Part shown: positions 43,659-51,854 of the stretch, in pieces
How positions within the stretch are numbered: position 1 is the stretch's first letter
Layout: the number at the start of each line of letters is the position of its first letter
Assembly (NCBI GenBank): GCA_004299235.1
Contig: SCQL01000009.1
Location: forward strand, 181,259 to 245,258
Direction of reading: 5' to 3'
DNA from: a bacterium
GTDB taxonomy: Bacteria > Chloroflexota > Dormibacteria > Dormibacterales > Dormibacteraceae
DNA length: 64,000 nt
The notes under the pieces: model-generated
The model's database searches: none
What the model was told of the DNA's origin: nothing
The model's input: the letters and a program-made list of their open reading frames with translations, nothing else
Made by a program: the position numbers and the translations under genes

Positions 43659-44714
43659 TCAGGCTCGCACTCGGATGGATCCGCGGTCGTTGATGACGCC
43701 GATCCGCACCGCCGGAGACGGTTCCGAAACCAGTGCGGTCTCGAACCGCACAGCGCTCTCTGGCGGTACCGCCACCAGCAATCCGCCGCTCGTCTGCGCG
43801 TCGCACAGCATCATCTGGTCGAGCTCGGGGATGCCGCCCCAGTCAACCTCCTCGCCATAGGCGTCGTGATTGCGGCGGCTCCCGCTCGGGAAGAGGCCCC
43901 TTTCGGCCAGATCACGCACTCCGTTCATGAACGGGACCGCCGCGAGTTCGATGTCCGCGCCGGCTCCGGGGGCCCGCCCCGTGTGCGCCCCGCAGAGGTT
44001 CGCGAGGTGGCCGATCAACCCGTAACCGGTGACGTCCGTGGCGGCGGTGGCGCCAGCCGCGACCATCGCCTCCGAGGCGCGCCGGTTGAGGTGCGCCATC
44101 ACGGCGACGGCTTGACGTTCCAGCTCGCGAGGGCAGAGCCCCCTTTTGATGGCGGTGGCGACCAACCCGGACCCCAGCGGCTTGGTCAGGTACAGGAAGT
44201 CACCAGGCCGTGCTCCTTCGTGAGTGATCACACGCTCCGGGTGCACCTCGCCGATGACCGCGTAGCCGAACTTCGGCTCCGAATCATCCACCGAGTGGCC
44301 TCCGACCACCGCGACGCCGGCCTCGGCCAACTTCCCAGCGCCGCCGCCCACGATTTTCTCCAGCAGGCCGGTGTCGAGCTTGTCGCGCGGGAAGGCCGTG
44401 ATGCCGAGCGCGAAGAGGGGCCGAGCGCCCATCGCATACACGTCGCTGACCGCGTTGGCCGCCGCGATCGCGCCGAACTCGGCCGGGTCGTCGACGATGG
44501 GGGTGAAGAAATCGACCGTGGCCACCAGGGCGCGGTCGGGCGCGATCCGATAGACCGCCGCGTCATCGCGGGCGGCCGCACCGACCAGCACGTTGGGGTC
44601 GACGATCGGGGGCAGAGCCCCCAGTACCTGCCCTAGCTCCACCGGGCTGAGCTTGCAGGCTCAACCGGCCCCGTGGCTGTACTCCGTCAGGCGAAGCGGC
44701 GAAAGCTGCTCCAT
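43659..44714 (-). CDS. selD: Selenide, water dikinase, selenocysteine-containing
   Basis: Makes selenophosphate, the selenium donor for selenocysteine and selenouridine. The frame from ATG 44714 reads EQLSPLRLTEYSHGAG, then TGA at 44663-44661 (residue 18), then ACKLSPVELGQVL. This is the SelD active-site motif with Sec in the position often held by Cys. Without readthrough the gene would start at GTG 44642 and lose this site. A SECIS-like hairpin follows the UGA. The rest is typical: TVDFFTPIVDDP, GGHSVDDSEP, TDVTGYGLIGH, DAQTSGGLL. 351 residues including Sec. selA, selB and selC are not in this window. Confidence 0.93.
44627..44663 (-). promoter_or_regulatory. SECIS-like hairpin directly after the selD UGA
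   Basis: From UGA (44663-44661): one G, then CCUGC pairing with GCAGG (44659-44655 with 44631-44627), a small internal loop, AGCUC pairing with GAGCU (44653-44649 with 44639-44635), and a 9-nt apical loop AGCCCGGUG. The loop starts 12 nt after the UGA and contains GGU, as in bacterial SECIS elements. Confidence 0.7.
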
Positions 44715-44722
44715 CAGCACTA

Positions 44723-44728
44723 AGTATC
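44723..44728 (-). promoter_or_regulatory. Candidate -10 box (GATACT) of selD
   Basis: GATACT ends 8 nt before ATG 44714. The recG-selD spacer (87 bp) also holds a perfect 14-bp palindrome, CCGGTGGCCACCGG, at 44749-44762. Confidence 0.35.
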
Positions 44729-44801
44729 GGTGGTGGCGGCTCCGCGGCCCGGTGGCCACCGGATGGGGCACCAGCGCCCACGTCCACGGCTTGAGGCGGA
44801 A

Positions 44802-46883
44802 CTAGCTGATCGATATCTGGTCCTGCCGGTGCTGGGCGGCCGCCTTGAGCACGGGATGACGATCGAAGCCCGGATCGGTCAGCATCAGCTGCTCCACCTC
44901 TTCACGCACCTCACTCAGCAGTTCAGGCCTTTGCAGCGCTTCCATCGCCGCATCGGACATGCCGTGCTGCCGCGGCCCCATGAGCTGCCCCACCCCACGC
45001 CGATTCATGTCTTCCCGGGCCAGGGCGAATCCATCCTGGATGCCGGCCACGAGATGGAGCCGGTCCAAATTGCCTGCCGAAGGGTCGTCGGTCAGCAAAA
45101 GGCAGTGGCTCTGATTCGCGCCGCGACCGACCCGGCCGCGGAACTGGTGCAGCTGCGCGAGGCCGAACCGTTCCGCACCCTCGATCATCATCACGGTCGC
45201 GTTGGGCACATCGACCCCGACCTCGACGACGGCGGTCGCCACCAGCACCTGCGTCTCGCCTGAGACGAATCCTTGCATCGCCTCGTCCTTGTCCCGCATC
45301 CGCCCGTGCACCAGGCCCAGGCGCAGGTCTGGGAACACGTCCCTCTTCAATCGCTCGAACTCGGCGGTGGCGGAGCGGGCGGAGAGCAGCTCCGACTCTT
45401 CGATGAGAGGACAGATCACGAACGCCTGCCGGCCCGATCGCACCTCCGCCCGGACCAGGTCGTAGGCCCGCTGGCGGTGCTCCGGGGCGACCACCTCCGT
45501 CTCGACCGGCGTGCGCCCCGGAGGCTGCTCGTCGATCACCGAAACCACCATCTCGCCGTAGAGGGCGAGCGCCAGCGTGCGCGGAATCGGGGTCGCGGTC
45601 ATGGCCAGGAAGTGGGGCCGCCCCCGGCCCTTGGACCTGAGCAGCTCGCGCTGCCGCGTGCCGAAGCGGTGCTGCTCGTCCACGACCGCAAGACCCAGGG
45701 CGGCGAACTCGACCTCGTCTTCGATCAGGGCATGGGTGCCGACCACCAGCGCGCAGTGACCTGACGCTGCCGCCGACCGTACGCGCCGCCGCTCGGCCGC
45801 GCCTTGGCTGCTGACCAGGAGCTCCACCGTCAGGCTCGGAAAGGTCTCCTCCAGGTAGGCGCGGAAGCGGTGGAGATGCTGCCGGGCGAGGATCTCGGTC
45901 GGCGCCATCACCACGGCTTGCAGCCCGGCCGCATGCGCCATGGCGGCGCAGGCGGCGGCGACCGCGGTCTTGCCCGAGCCCACGTCTCCGTTGAGGAGCC
46001 GGTTCATGGGTGCGGTCCTCTCCATGTCCTGGAACGCCTCCCAGGTCGATCGCCGCTGCGCCCTGGTCAGCTCGAAACCCAGCCCGGCCTTGAACGCGTC
46101 GATCACGTCCTGGCGGTAGGGGATCGAAGTCGCCGGCTCGGCTTCGATGCTCGCTCGCATCAGGGCGAAGGCGGCTTGCAGCTCGAACAGCTCGGCAAAT
46201 GCCATGCGCCGCCGGGCATCGCGCCACTGCTCTTCGGTGTCCGGGCGGTGCCCCCACCGCACGGCCGCGGCGACCGGAAGGAGATGGTGGTGCTCTCGCA
46301 CGGTCGCGGGGAGCACATCCTCGAGCTGGTCCGCCAGCGGCAGAGCGGCCTCGACCCAGCCCGCCACCTTCCGGGAGCTCAGCCCGGCGACGAGGTGATA
46401 CTTGGGCATGAGGCCGCCGATCCGCGGAGACGGCGCGACGTCCGCGCCCTCCAGCCGCTCGTGATGCGGGTTCTGCATCTCGAGCATCGCCCCGTAGCGC
46501 GCCTGGCGGACGGTGCCGGCCACCGCGACGCGGTCCCCCTTCTGCAGCTGCCGGGCCAGGTAGGGCTGGTTGAACCACACGATCTTCAGACCGTCGCCTG
46601 AGTCGTCGCGCAGCGTGGCCTCGGTGAGCCGGAGCCCGCGACGCGGGGTGCGCTTGGCGCCGATCGCGGCGATGGTGCCGATCACGGTCGCCTGCTGACC
46701 CGAGGTGAGATTCGCCACCGCGGCCGGCTCACCGTATGCCTCCCAGCCGAACGGAAGGGCGAGCAGCAGGTCGCGGATCGTGACGAGGCCGAGCCGGGTC
46801 AACCGCTTGGCGTCCGCGGGCTTGACCTTGGGCAGGGCCGAAACCGCCGCGTCGAGGGACTGCGGCAGGATCAGAGTTGACAA
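44802..46883 (-). CDS. recG: ATP-dependent DNA helicase RecG
   Basis: Branch-migrates stalled forks and Holliday junctions. 693 residues from TTG 46883: N-terminal wedge/OB domain (about 30-230), helicase motifs GDVGSGKTAVAAA, MAPTEILARQH, VVDEQHRFG, AMTATPIPRTLAL, then QFRGRVGRG. The open frame continues upstream across the stop of the 70-residue membrane gene and is rejected. TTG 46883 gives the family length. Confidence 0.95.
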   Translation of the reverse strand: MSTLILPQSLDAAVSALPKVKPADAKRLTRLGLVTIRDLLLALPFGWEAYGEPAAVANLTSGQQATVIGTIAAIGAKRTPRRGLRLTEATLRDDSGDGLKIVWFNQPYLARQLQKGDRVAVAGTVRQARYGAMLEMQNPHHERLEGADVAPSPRIGGLMPKYHLVAGLSSRKVAGWVEAALPLADQLEDVLPATVREHHHLLPVAAAVRWGHRPDTEEQWRDARRRMAFAELFELQAAFALMRASIEAEPATSIPYRQDVIDAFKAGLGFELTRAQRRSTWEAFQDMERTAPMNRLLNGDVGSGKTAVAAACAAMAHAAGLQAVVMAPTEILARQHLHRFRAYLEETFPSLTVELLVSSQGAAERRRVRSAAASGHCALVVGTHALIEDEVEFAALGLAVVDEQHRFGTRQRELLRSKGRGRPHFLAMTATPIPRTLALALYGEMVVSVIDEQPPGRTPVETEVVAPEHRQRAYDLVRAEVRSGRQAFVICPLIEESELLSARSATAEFERLKRDVFPDLRLGLVHGRMRDKDEAMQGFVSGETQVLVATAVVEVGVDVPNATVMMIEGAERFGLAQLHQFRGRVGRGANQSHCLLLTDDPSAGNLDRLHLVAGIQDGFALAREDMNRRGVGQLMGPRQHGMSDAAMEALQRPELLSEVREEVEQLMLTDPGFDRHPVLKAAAQHRQDQISIS

Positions 46884-46933
46884 CCGCAGCCCCTCGGCAA
46901 CCGGCTCATGCTCGGATCCGGCCGTCGCGCCGC

Positions 46934-47146
46934 CTAACGGGTTTGCCTGAGGCGCCGTGCCTCCGCACGCGCAAACCACACGAGCTGCCCGGCCAGCGCC
47001 AGCACCAGCAGCACCAGCGCTGGCGCACGCAGCCGCGACACCGCGAACCAGCCGCCGGCCAGGATGAGGACGATGACCCCGGTCTGCAGCCAATCGGCGA
47101 CGAACAAGCCGATCACCTCGGCGGCCCCCGCTCTCAGGAACCTCAT
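46934..47146 (-). CDS. Small membrane protein of unknown function
   Basis: 70 residues with two hydrophobic stretches (AAEVIGLFVADWLQTGVIVLILAGG and the APALVLLVLALAGQLVWF region) and a basic end. ATG 47146 overlaps the stop of the upstream membrane protein as ATGA, so the two are made together. It has no motif I recognise and may be a subunit of the upstream transporter-like protein. Confidence 0.75.
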   Translation of the reverse strand: MRFLRAGAAEVIGLFVADWLQTGVIVLILAGGWFAVSRLRAPALVLLVLALAGQLVWFARAEARRLRQTR

Positions 47147-47865
47147 GCCGGCAGCGGCCGCCGGATGAGCGCCACCGCCCACCGTGAGGTGACGAAGTAC
47201 ACCGCCACCAGGCCGAAGATCGAGACGAAGTCGAACGGCCACGCGGCCCCCATTCCCTCGGCCGCCCAGAAGGTGCCGATGCTCGTGAGGAGGATGCCGA
47301 CCGCGTACTTCAGAGTGTTCTCAGGCACCCGCGCCAGCGGCTTGCGCACGACCAGCCCCACCGCCGCCACGACCCCCATGGCGAGCAGCCCGCCGCCGGC
47401 CGCCAGCGGAAGGCCATGACTCGTGCCCCCCACCGCGATGACGATGAACACCACCTCCAGCCCCTCCAGGAAGACGCCCTTCAGAGCGATGACGAAACCC
47501 ACCCAGTCATGCCTTGCGGATGCGCTCCCCAGCTCATTCACCGTCTGCTCATAAGCACGCTCCTCGTCGTGCATCGCCACGGCTCCCGCTGATCGGAGCA
47601 CCGCCTTGTGCAACCACCGCAGACCGAACAGGAGGAGGAGGGTGCCGATGATGATCTTGAGAGAGGATTCGGGGACTCGGTTCACGATCACCTGGCCGAA
47701 GAAGACGACCAGGACCGCCAGCGATGCCAGGGCGGCTGCGGTGCCGTACAGCGGCGCCCTCCAGCCTCGCGTCAGGCCGACCGCGAGCACGATCGTGAGC
47801 GCCTCGACCGACTCCACCGCCGAACCGAGAAAAGCCGCGCCGAACGTGAACAGCTGCGCGTACAC
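47143..47865 (-). CDS. Multi-pass membrane protein (COG4280-like, possible metal or ion carrier)
   Basis: 240 residues with about seven hydrophobic segments and two similar acidic motifs: AFLGSAVESVEALTIVLAVG near the N-terminus and LKGVFLEGLEVVFIVIAVGG near residue 130. The repeated E-x-x-E pattern recalls FTR1-type iron permeases, which carry a REGLE motif, but the identity is not certain. The start is GTG with AGGA upstream. Followed by an overlapping 70-residue membrane protein. Confidence 0.72.
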   Translation of the reverse strand: MYAQLFTFGAAFLGSAVESVEALTIVLAVGLTRGWRAPLYGTAAALASLAVLVVFFGQVIVNRVPESSLKIIIGTLLLLFGLRWLHKAVLRSAGAVAMHDEERAYEQTVNELGSASARHDWVGFVIALKGVFLEGLEVVFIVIAVGGTSHGLPLAAGGGLLAMGVVAAVGLVVRKPLARVPENTLKYAVGILLTSIGTFWAAEGMGAAWPFDFVSIFGLVAVYFVTSRWAVALIRRPLPA

Positions 47866-47891
47866 GGTCCTGGAAGATTAATGCGTCTTGC

Positions 47892-47897
47892 TTTAAT
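47892..47897 (+). promoter_or_regulatory. Candidate leaderless -10 box (TTTAAT) of the MpaB-family gene
   Basis: TTTAAT ends 6 nt before GTG 47904. The 38-bp spacer between this gene and the divergent membrane protein is AT-rich for this window and also has TAATCT on the minus strand 9 nt before GTG 47865. Confidence 0.4.
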
Positions 47898-47903
47898 GGG
47901 CAC

Positions 47904-48683
47904 GTGGCGGCCGGCCTCTACGACGACGGCTCGATCACCCGGCGTGTGAGCCGCGAGAACGTGCTTCTGCTCGGCGGCGGCCGCGCCCTGCTGATGCAGC
48001 TCGCGCACCCCAAGGTCGCAGCGGGAGTCGACGAGCACTCGGACTTCCGCACCCACCCGATACGGCGCCTGCGCCGGACGATTCGCACGACGATGGCGAT
48101 CGTTTTCGGCGATCGTGAGACCGCTCTCGCGGCGGCGCGAAGCGTCAACCGGGTCCATGCCCGAGTCCGAGGTCGGGACTATCGCGCGCTGGACCCGGAC
48201 CTGCTGCTCTGGGTGCATGCGACGCTCGTCGACTCCGCGCTCGTCACGTATGAGACCTTCGTCCAGCGGTTGCCGGCGGCGGACCGCGAAGACTTCTACC
48301 AGGAGTCGAAGATCGTGGGCGAGTTGCTGGGCATTCCTCGCGATCGATTTCCGGGCCGCCTGGACGAATTCGATGCCTATGTCGACACGATGCTGTCGAC
48401 CGGTCCGGTGCGCGTGGGGCCGCGGGCGACGGAACTGGCGGCCCGGGTGCTGCGGCCGAGGGTGCGTCTTCTGCCCGGCCCGGTGATGATCCCGTTCGAG
48501 ATCATCACGACCGGCCTTCTGCCGTCGACGCTGCGCGCGCAGTACGGCCTGGCGTGGGGTCCGCGCCGGCAGCGTGTCTTCCGCCTCGCCATGCGCACGC
48601 TGCCACGACTGGTCGCGATGACGCCGCCCGTGCTCAGGGTGTGGCCGCTGCCCGGTCACAGCGTCTCGCTCGAGGCCATGTAG
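47904..48683 (+). CDS. Oxygenase MpaB family protein (DUF2236)
   Basis: 259 residues with the family marks GGGRALLMQLAHPKVAAGVDEHSDF, RTIRTTMAIVFGD, NRVHARVRGRDYRALDPDLLLWVHATLVDSAL (given here in parts) and a YETFVQ helix. Relatives include MpaB and rubber oxygenases that bind haem via conserved His. The substrate is unknown. GTG start, candidate leaderless promoter. Confidence 0.85.
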   Translation: MAAGLYDDGSITRRVSRENVLLLGGGRALLMQLAHPKVAAGVDEHSDFRTHPIRRLRRTIRTTMAIVFGDRETALAAARSVNRVHARVRGRDYRALDPDLLLWVHATLVDSALVTYETFVQRLPAADREDFYQESKIVGELLGIPRDRFPGRLDEFDAYVDTMLSTGPVRVGPRATELAARVLRPRVRLLPGPVMIPFEIITTGLLPSTLRAQYGLAWGPRRQRVFRLAMRTLPRLVAMTPPVLRVWPLPGHSVSLEAM

Positions 48684-48715
48684 AAGCCGGCTTCGAAAGA
48701 GGTGGGAGGCCCCGG

Positions 48716-49543
48716 CTACCTCCTGATGTAGACCAGGCCCAGGGCTTTCGGCCCGGTGTGAGTTCCGAGCACGCAGCCGATCTGGCCGATCGGGATCTCC
48801 CGGCCCCCAAGTTCCGTGCGCAGCCCGGCGGCGATCTCCCGCGCCTCCTCGGGCGCCTGCGCGTGCATGACGCCCACGTGCTCCACCGGCAGCTCCCCTC
48901 GGAAGAACTCGAGCATCCGAGGGATGGCCCGGGAGCGGGTGCGCACCCGGTCGACCGGCTTGATCTCGCGGTCGGCGACGAGCAGCAGCGGCTTGAGGTC
49001 GAGCATGGTGCCGATCATCGCCTGAGCGCGGCTCACCCTGCCCCCCATCTCGACGTAGCGCAGCGTGTCGAGCAGGGCCAGGACCCGGCACTTCGGCACG
49101 CGCTCCTCAACCGCCGCCGTGGCTTCGTCCAGCGTCTGGCACTCGGCGGCGACGCGGCACAGGAACGCCATCGGCATCGTCACCGTCTCGCTGTCGATGA
49201 CGTTGACATTGAAGCCTTCGACCGATTGAGCGCCGACCCGCGCCGCCTCCGCGGTCGCGGACAGCTGGGCGCCGATGTGAATCGAGATGCAGCCTTCGTG
49301 ATCCCGCGCCAGCCGCCGGTACACCTCGGCAAACTCACCCGGCGATGGAGCCGACGTGGTCGGCAACTTCGTCGATGCCGCGAGGCGCCGGAAGAATTCG
49401 TCATCGGTCATGTCCACCCGGTCACGAAGCGTCTCGTTGCCGAACAGCACCTTCAGCGGCACGACCTGGATGCCGTACCGGTCCCGCCACTCGTCCGGAA
49501 GGTCGGCGGTCGAGTCGGTGACGACCGCAAAGCTCCGCTTCAT
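48716..49543 (-). CDS. DegV family protein (fatty-acid-binding FakB)
   Basis: 275 residues with the DegV fold: VVTDSTADLPDEW, SQLSATAE-like IGAQLSATAEAA, VIDSETVTMPMAF, LRYVEMGGRVSRAQAM and KPLLLV. FakB proteins present a bound fatty acid to the kinase FakA for phosphorylation. The gene follows fakA by 12 nt, supporting that role here. ATG start. Confidence 0.9.
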   Translation of the reverse strand: MKRSFAVVTDSTADLPDEWRDRYGIQVVPLKVLFGNETLRDRVDMTDDEFFRRLAASTKLPTTSAPSPGEFAEVYRRLARDHEGCISIHIGAQLSATAEAARVGAQSVEGFNVNVIDSETVTMPMAFLCRVAAECQTLDEATAAVEERVPKCRVLALLDTLRYVEMGGRVSRAQAMIGTMLDLKPLLLVADREIKPVDRVRTRSRAIPRMLEFFRGELPVEHVGVMHAQAPEEAREIAAGLRTELGGREIPIGQIGCVLGTHTGPKALGLVYIRR

Positions 49544-49555
49544 CCAGTTCGAGGG

Positions 49556-51193
49556 TTATTCGACGGAGAGGATGAAGGGATAGTGCTGCTGACCGCCTTG
49601 CTGGACCTCGACCTCGAGGCCCGGATAGTTCGACCGGATCTCCGATTCCAACTTCGCCAGTTCGTCATCGCTGGCACCGGCGCCACGATAGACGGTGACG
49701 AGCTCGTACGACGCGGGACCCAGCCTGCCGAGGGCCTTGTTGACGACCTCGCCGTAGTCGTTGCCCGCGAACTCGAGCTTCTCGTTGATCAGGCCGATCA
49801 CGTCGCCCTTCTTCACCTTGAGCCCATTCGAGCGCGTGTCCCGAACCGCATGCGTGACCTCGATCGTCTGCACCCGCTCGGCCTCGGCCTTCATCGCGGC
49901 GGCGTTTTCGGCGCCCGAACGTTCACCGCGAAATGCCACCACCGCAGCGACTCCCTGCGGAACGCTGTGAGTCTCCATCACGCGGACCTTCTTCCGGGTC
50001 AGGCTCACCACCTGCTTGGCGGCCAGGATCACGTTGCGGTTGTTGGGCAAAAGAACGACCTCGTCGTACGGCACGGACTCGATCGCCTTGAGCATGTCCT
50101 GCGTGCTCGGGTTCATCGTCTGGCCGCCCTCGACGATCGCGTCCACGCCCAGGCCGCGGAAGATCTCCACCAGGCCGGACCCGGCCACCACCGCGACGAG
50201 ACCGACCCCATTCGGCCGGGGCGGCCGGGGCGCGGCCGCATCGCTGTCGATGATCCGTCTGTGCTGGGTCGACATGTCGCCGACGTTGAGCTTGAGCAGC
50301 TTGCCGTGGCCGCCGGCCAGGGTGATGACCCGCGTCGGGTCATCGGTGTGCACGTGGACCTTCACCAGCTCGGGCTCACCCACGACCAGCACCGAGTTGC
50401 CCAGCGCCTCGATCTGGTTGCGGATCAGGTCGAGGTCGAGGCCGGAACCCTCGATCAGGAATTCCGTGCAGTAACCCCAGCCGCCCTCGGGCAGCGCGAC
50501 CGCGACCTGTGACGACGAGGATGCGGCCGGCTTTGACTGGGCGAGCGTGCGCAGCGCCGACTCCGCCTCCTCGACCGTCTTCAGCATGCCTTCGAGGATG
50601 ATTTCGAGGCCGAAGCCGCCGGCATCGACGACCCCTGCGTCACGAAGGATCTGCAGCTGGCTGGGCGTCTTGAGCACGGCCGCACGCGCTCCCGCCGCCG
50701 CCGCCGCGATGACGCGCGGGATCGTCGCGTCCGGGCTGCCGGCCGCGGTCGCCGCCGCCCGGCCGGCTTCGCGAGCGACGGTGAGGATCGTCCCCTCCGT
50801 CGGCTTGTTGACAGCCCTGTAGGCCGCGTTCGCGGCCTCTTCGAATGCCGCCGCCAGCTCAGCCGGCGTGAGCGAGCTCTTGCCCTCGACCGCCCGCGCA
50901 AACCCCCGAAAGATCTGCGAGAGGATCACCCCGGAGTTGCCTCGCGCGCCCATCAGGCTGCCGTGCGAGGCGAGCTTGGCGATCTTGCTGACCTCGGCGG
51001 CGTTCGAATCTTTGATGTCTTCGACCGCGGACTGCAGTGTCAGCAGCATGTTCGTCCCGGTGTCCCCGTCGGGAACCGGGAACACGTTGAGCCGGTTGAC
51101 CTCCTCGTGGTTGGACGAAAGCCAGCTCAAACTGCCCAAGAGGGCCCGCTTGAACAGGGGTCCGTCCACCCCGGTGGGCCTATCTGCAGCCAT
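49556..51193 (-). CDS. fakA: DAK2-domain fatty acid kinase (FakA/YloV family)
   Basis: 545 residues from ATG 51193: an N-terminal DhaL/DAK2 ATP-binding domain (VFPVPDGDTGTNMLLTL, GARGNSGVILSQIFRG, DAGGFGLEIILEGML), a middle domain (HVHTDDP), and the C-terminal DegV-like DAK1 domain (VVAGSGLVEIFRGLG, LLPNNRNVI). Phosphorylates fatty acids bound to FakB for phospholipid synthesis. 2 nt after an Asp23-family gene, the usual asp23-fakA order. The frame upstream of the ATG is not used. Confidence 0.93.
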   Translation of the reverse strand: MAADRPTGVDGPLFKRALLGSLSWLSSNHEEVNRLNVFPVPDGDTGTNMLLTLQSAVEDIKDSNAAEVSKIAKLASHGSLMGARGNSGVILSQIFRGFARAVEGKSSLTPAELAAAFEEAANAAYRAVNKPTEGTILTVAREAGRAAATAAGSPDATIPRVIAAAAAGARAAVLKTPSQLQILRDAGVVDAGGFGLEIILEGMLKTVEEAESALRTLAQSKPAASSSSQVAVALPEGGWGYCTEFLIEGSGLDLDLIRNQIEALGNSVLVVGEPELVKVHVHTDDPTRVITLAGGHGKLLKLNVGDMSTQHRRIIDSDAAAPRPPRPNGVGLVAVVAGSGLVEIFRGLGVDAIVEGGQTMNPSTQDMLKAIESVPYDEVVLLPNNRNVILAAKQVVSLTRKKVRVMETHSVPQGVAAVVAFRGERSGAENAAAMKAEAERVQTIEVTHAVRDTRSNGLKVKKGDVIGLINEKLEFAGNDYGEVVNKALGRLGPASYELVTVYRGAGASDDELAKLESEIRSNYPGLEVEVQQGGQQHYPFILSVE

Positions 51194-51195
51194 GG

Positions 51196-51570
51196 TTACA
51201 GCTCTTCCCGGACGCCCTGGACGTTGACGTTGACCTGCACCACGGGCACTTTGACCGATCGCTCCACCTCGAACCTGACGGTCTCCTGAAGGTTGTGTGC
51301 GACCTCGGAGATGCGGATCCCGTATTGCACGATGACGAAGACATCGATGGCCAGGCCGCCTTCGACCTCGACCACGTCCACGCCTCGATCCACGTTCTCG
51401 CGACGGAGCAGCTCGGCAACGCCGTCGCGCAGCCCGCGGGCCGCCATGCCGGCGATGCCGTAGCAGCGCAGCGCCGCGTGGCCGGCGATCGCACCCACGG
51501 CTGAAGGGAAGACCTCGATGCGGCCCCACTGCCGGGCCTGGACGAGCGGCGTCGACGTTTTGGAGGCCAT
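51196..51570 (-). CDS. Asp23/Gls24 family protein
   Basis: 124 residues from ATG 51570: RIEVFPSAVGAIAGHAAL, VDVVEVEGGLAIDVFVIVQYG, VRFEVERSVKVPVVQVNVNVQGV. Family members are alkaline-shock or envelope-associated proteins often placed next to fakA. A TTG six codons upstream is possible. Divergent from rpmB. Confidence 0.9.
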   Translation of the reverse strand: MASKTSTPLVQARQWGRIEVFPSAVGAIAGHAALRCYGIAGMAARGLRDGVAELLRRENVDRGVDVVEVEGGLAIDVFVIVQYGIRISEVAHNLQETVRFEVERSVKVPVVQVNVNVQGVREEL

Positions 51571-51589
51571 GGAAAGCCCATGGTACAAT
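51560..51589 (+). promoter_or_regulatory. Probable sigma-70-type promoter of rpmB
   Basis: TTGGAG (51560-51565), 18-bp spacer, TACAAT (51584-51589). This gives a leader of about 60 nt with an AAGGTG ribosome site before ATG 51657. The -35 lies over the first codons of the divergent Asp23-family gene. Confidence 0.55.
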
Positions 51590-51656
51590 CCGGGTCGTCC
51601 GGCCGCGACTCAGCGGCGCCGGGTTTTCAGCTCTAATCCCAATCGGAAGGTGCCTC

Positions 51657-51842
51657 ATGGCCAAGCGTTGCGCGATTTGCGGCAAAGAGCCGCAGTACGG
51701 ACACCACGTCAGTCATGCCAAGAACCGGGTCAACCGTCGATTCGAGCCCAACCTTCAGATGGGCCGGGTGACGGTGGAGGGCCGTTTGGTCCGCGCGCGT
51801 GTCTGCACGCGCTGCCTTCGCACCCACTCCGCGGCGGTCTAG
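51657..51842 (+). CDS. rpmB: 50S ribosomal protein L28
   Basis: 61 residues: AKRCAICGKEPQYGHHVSHA, a first CxxC of a zinc-binding ribbon, and CTRCLRT near the end, so the Cys4 form. ATG start with AAGGTG upstream. A classic divergent partner of the asp23-fakA genes. Confidence 0.96.
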   Translation: MAKRCAICGKEPQYGHHVSHAKNRVNRRFEPNLQMGRVTVEGRLVRARVCTRCLRTHSAAV

Positions 51843-51854
51843 CGCCGGGCCGGC

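Noticed and set aside
44715..44801. Possible tRNA-Sec gene next to selD
   Set aside because: No TTCGA-type T-loop, no UCA anticodon arm and no CCA-end pairing could be made on either strand.
46884..47093. Upstream extension of recG, including an in-frame TTA overlapping a TAG (TTAG)
   Set aside because: TTA is not a credible start; TTG 46883 gives the normal RecG length, so this junction was not counted with the ATA cases.
49556..51685. A 709-codon frame extending fakA upstream to 51685
   Set aside because: The extension covers the Asp23-family gene on the same strand; ATG 51193 follows that gene by 2 nt and matches the family start.
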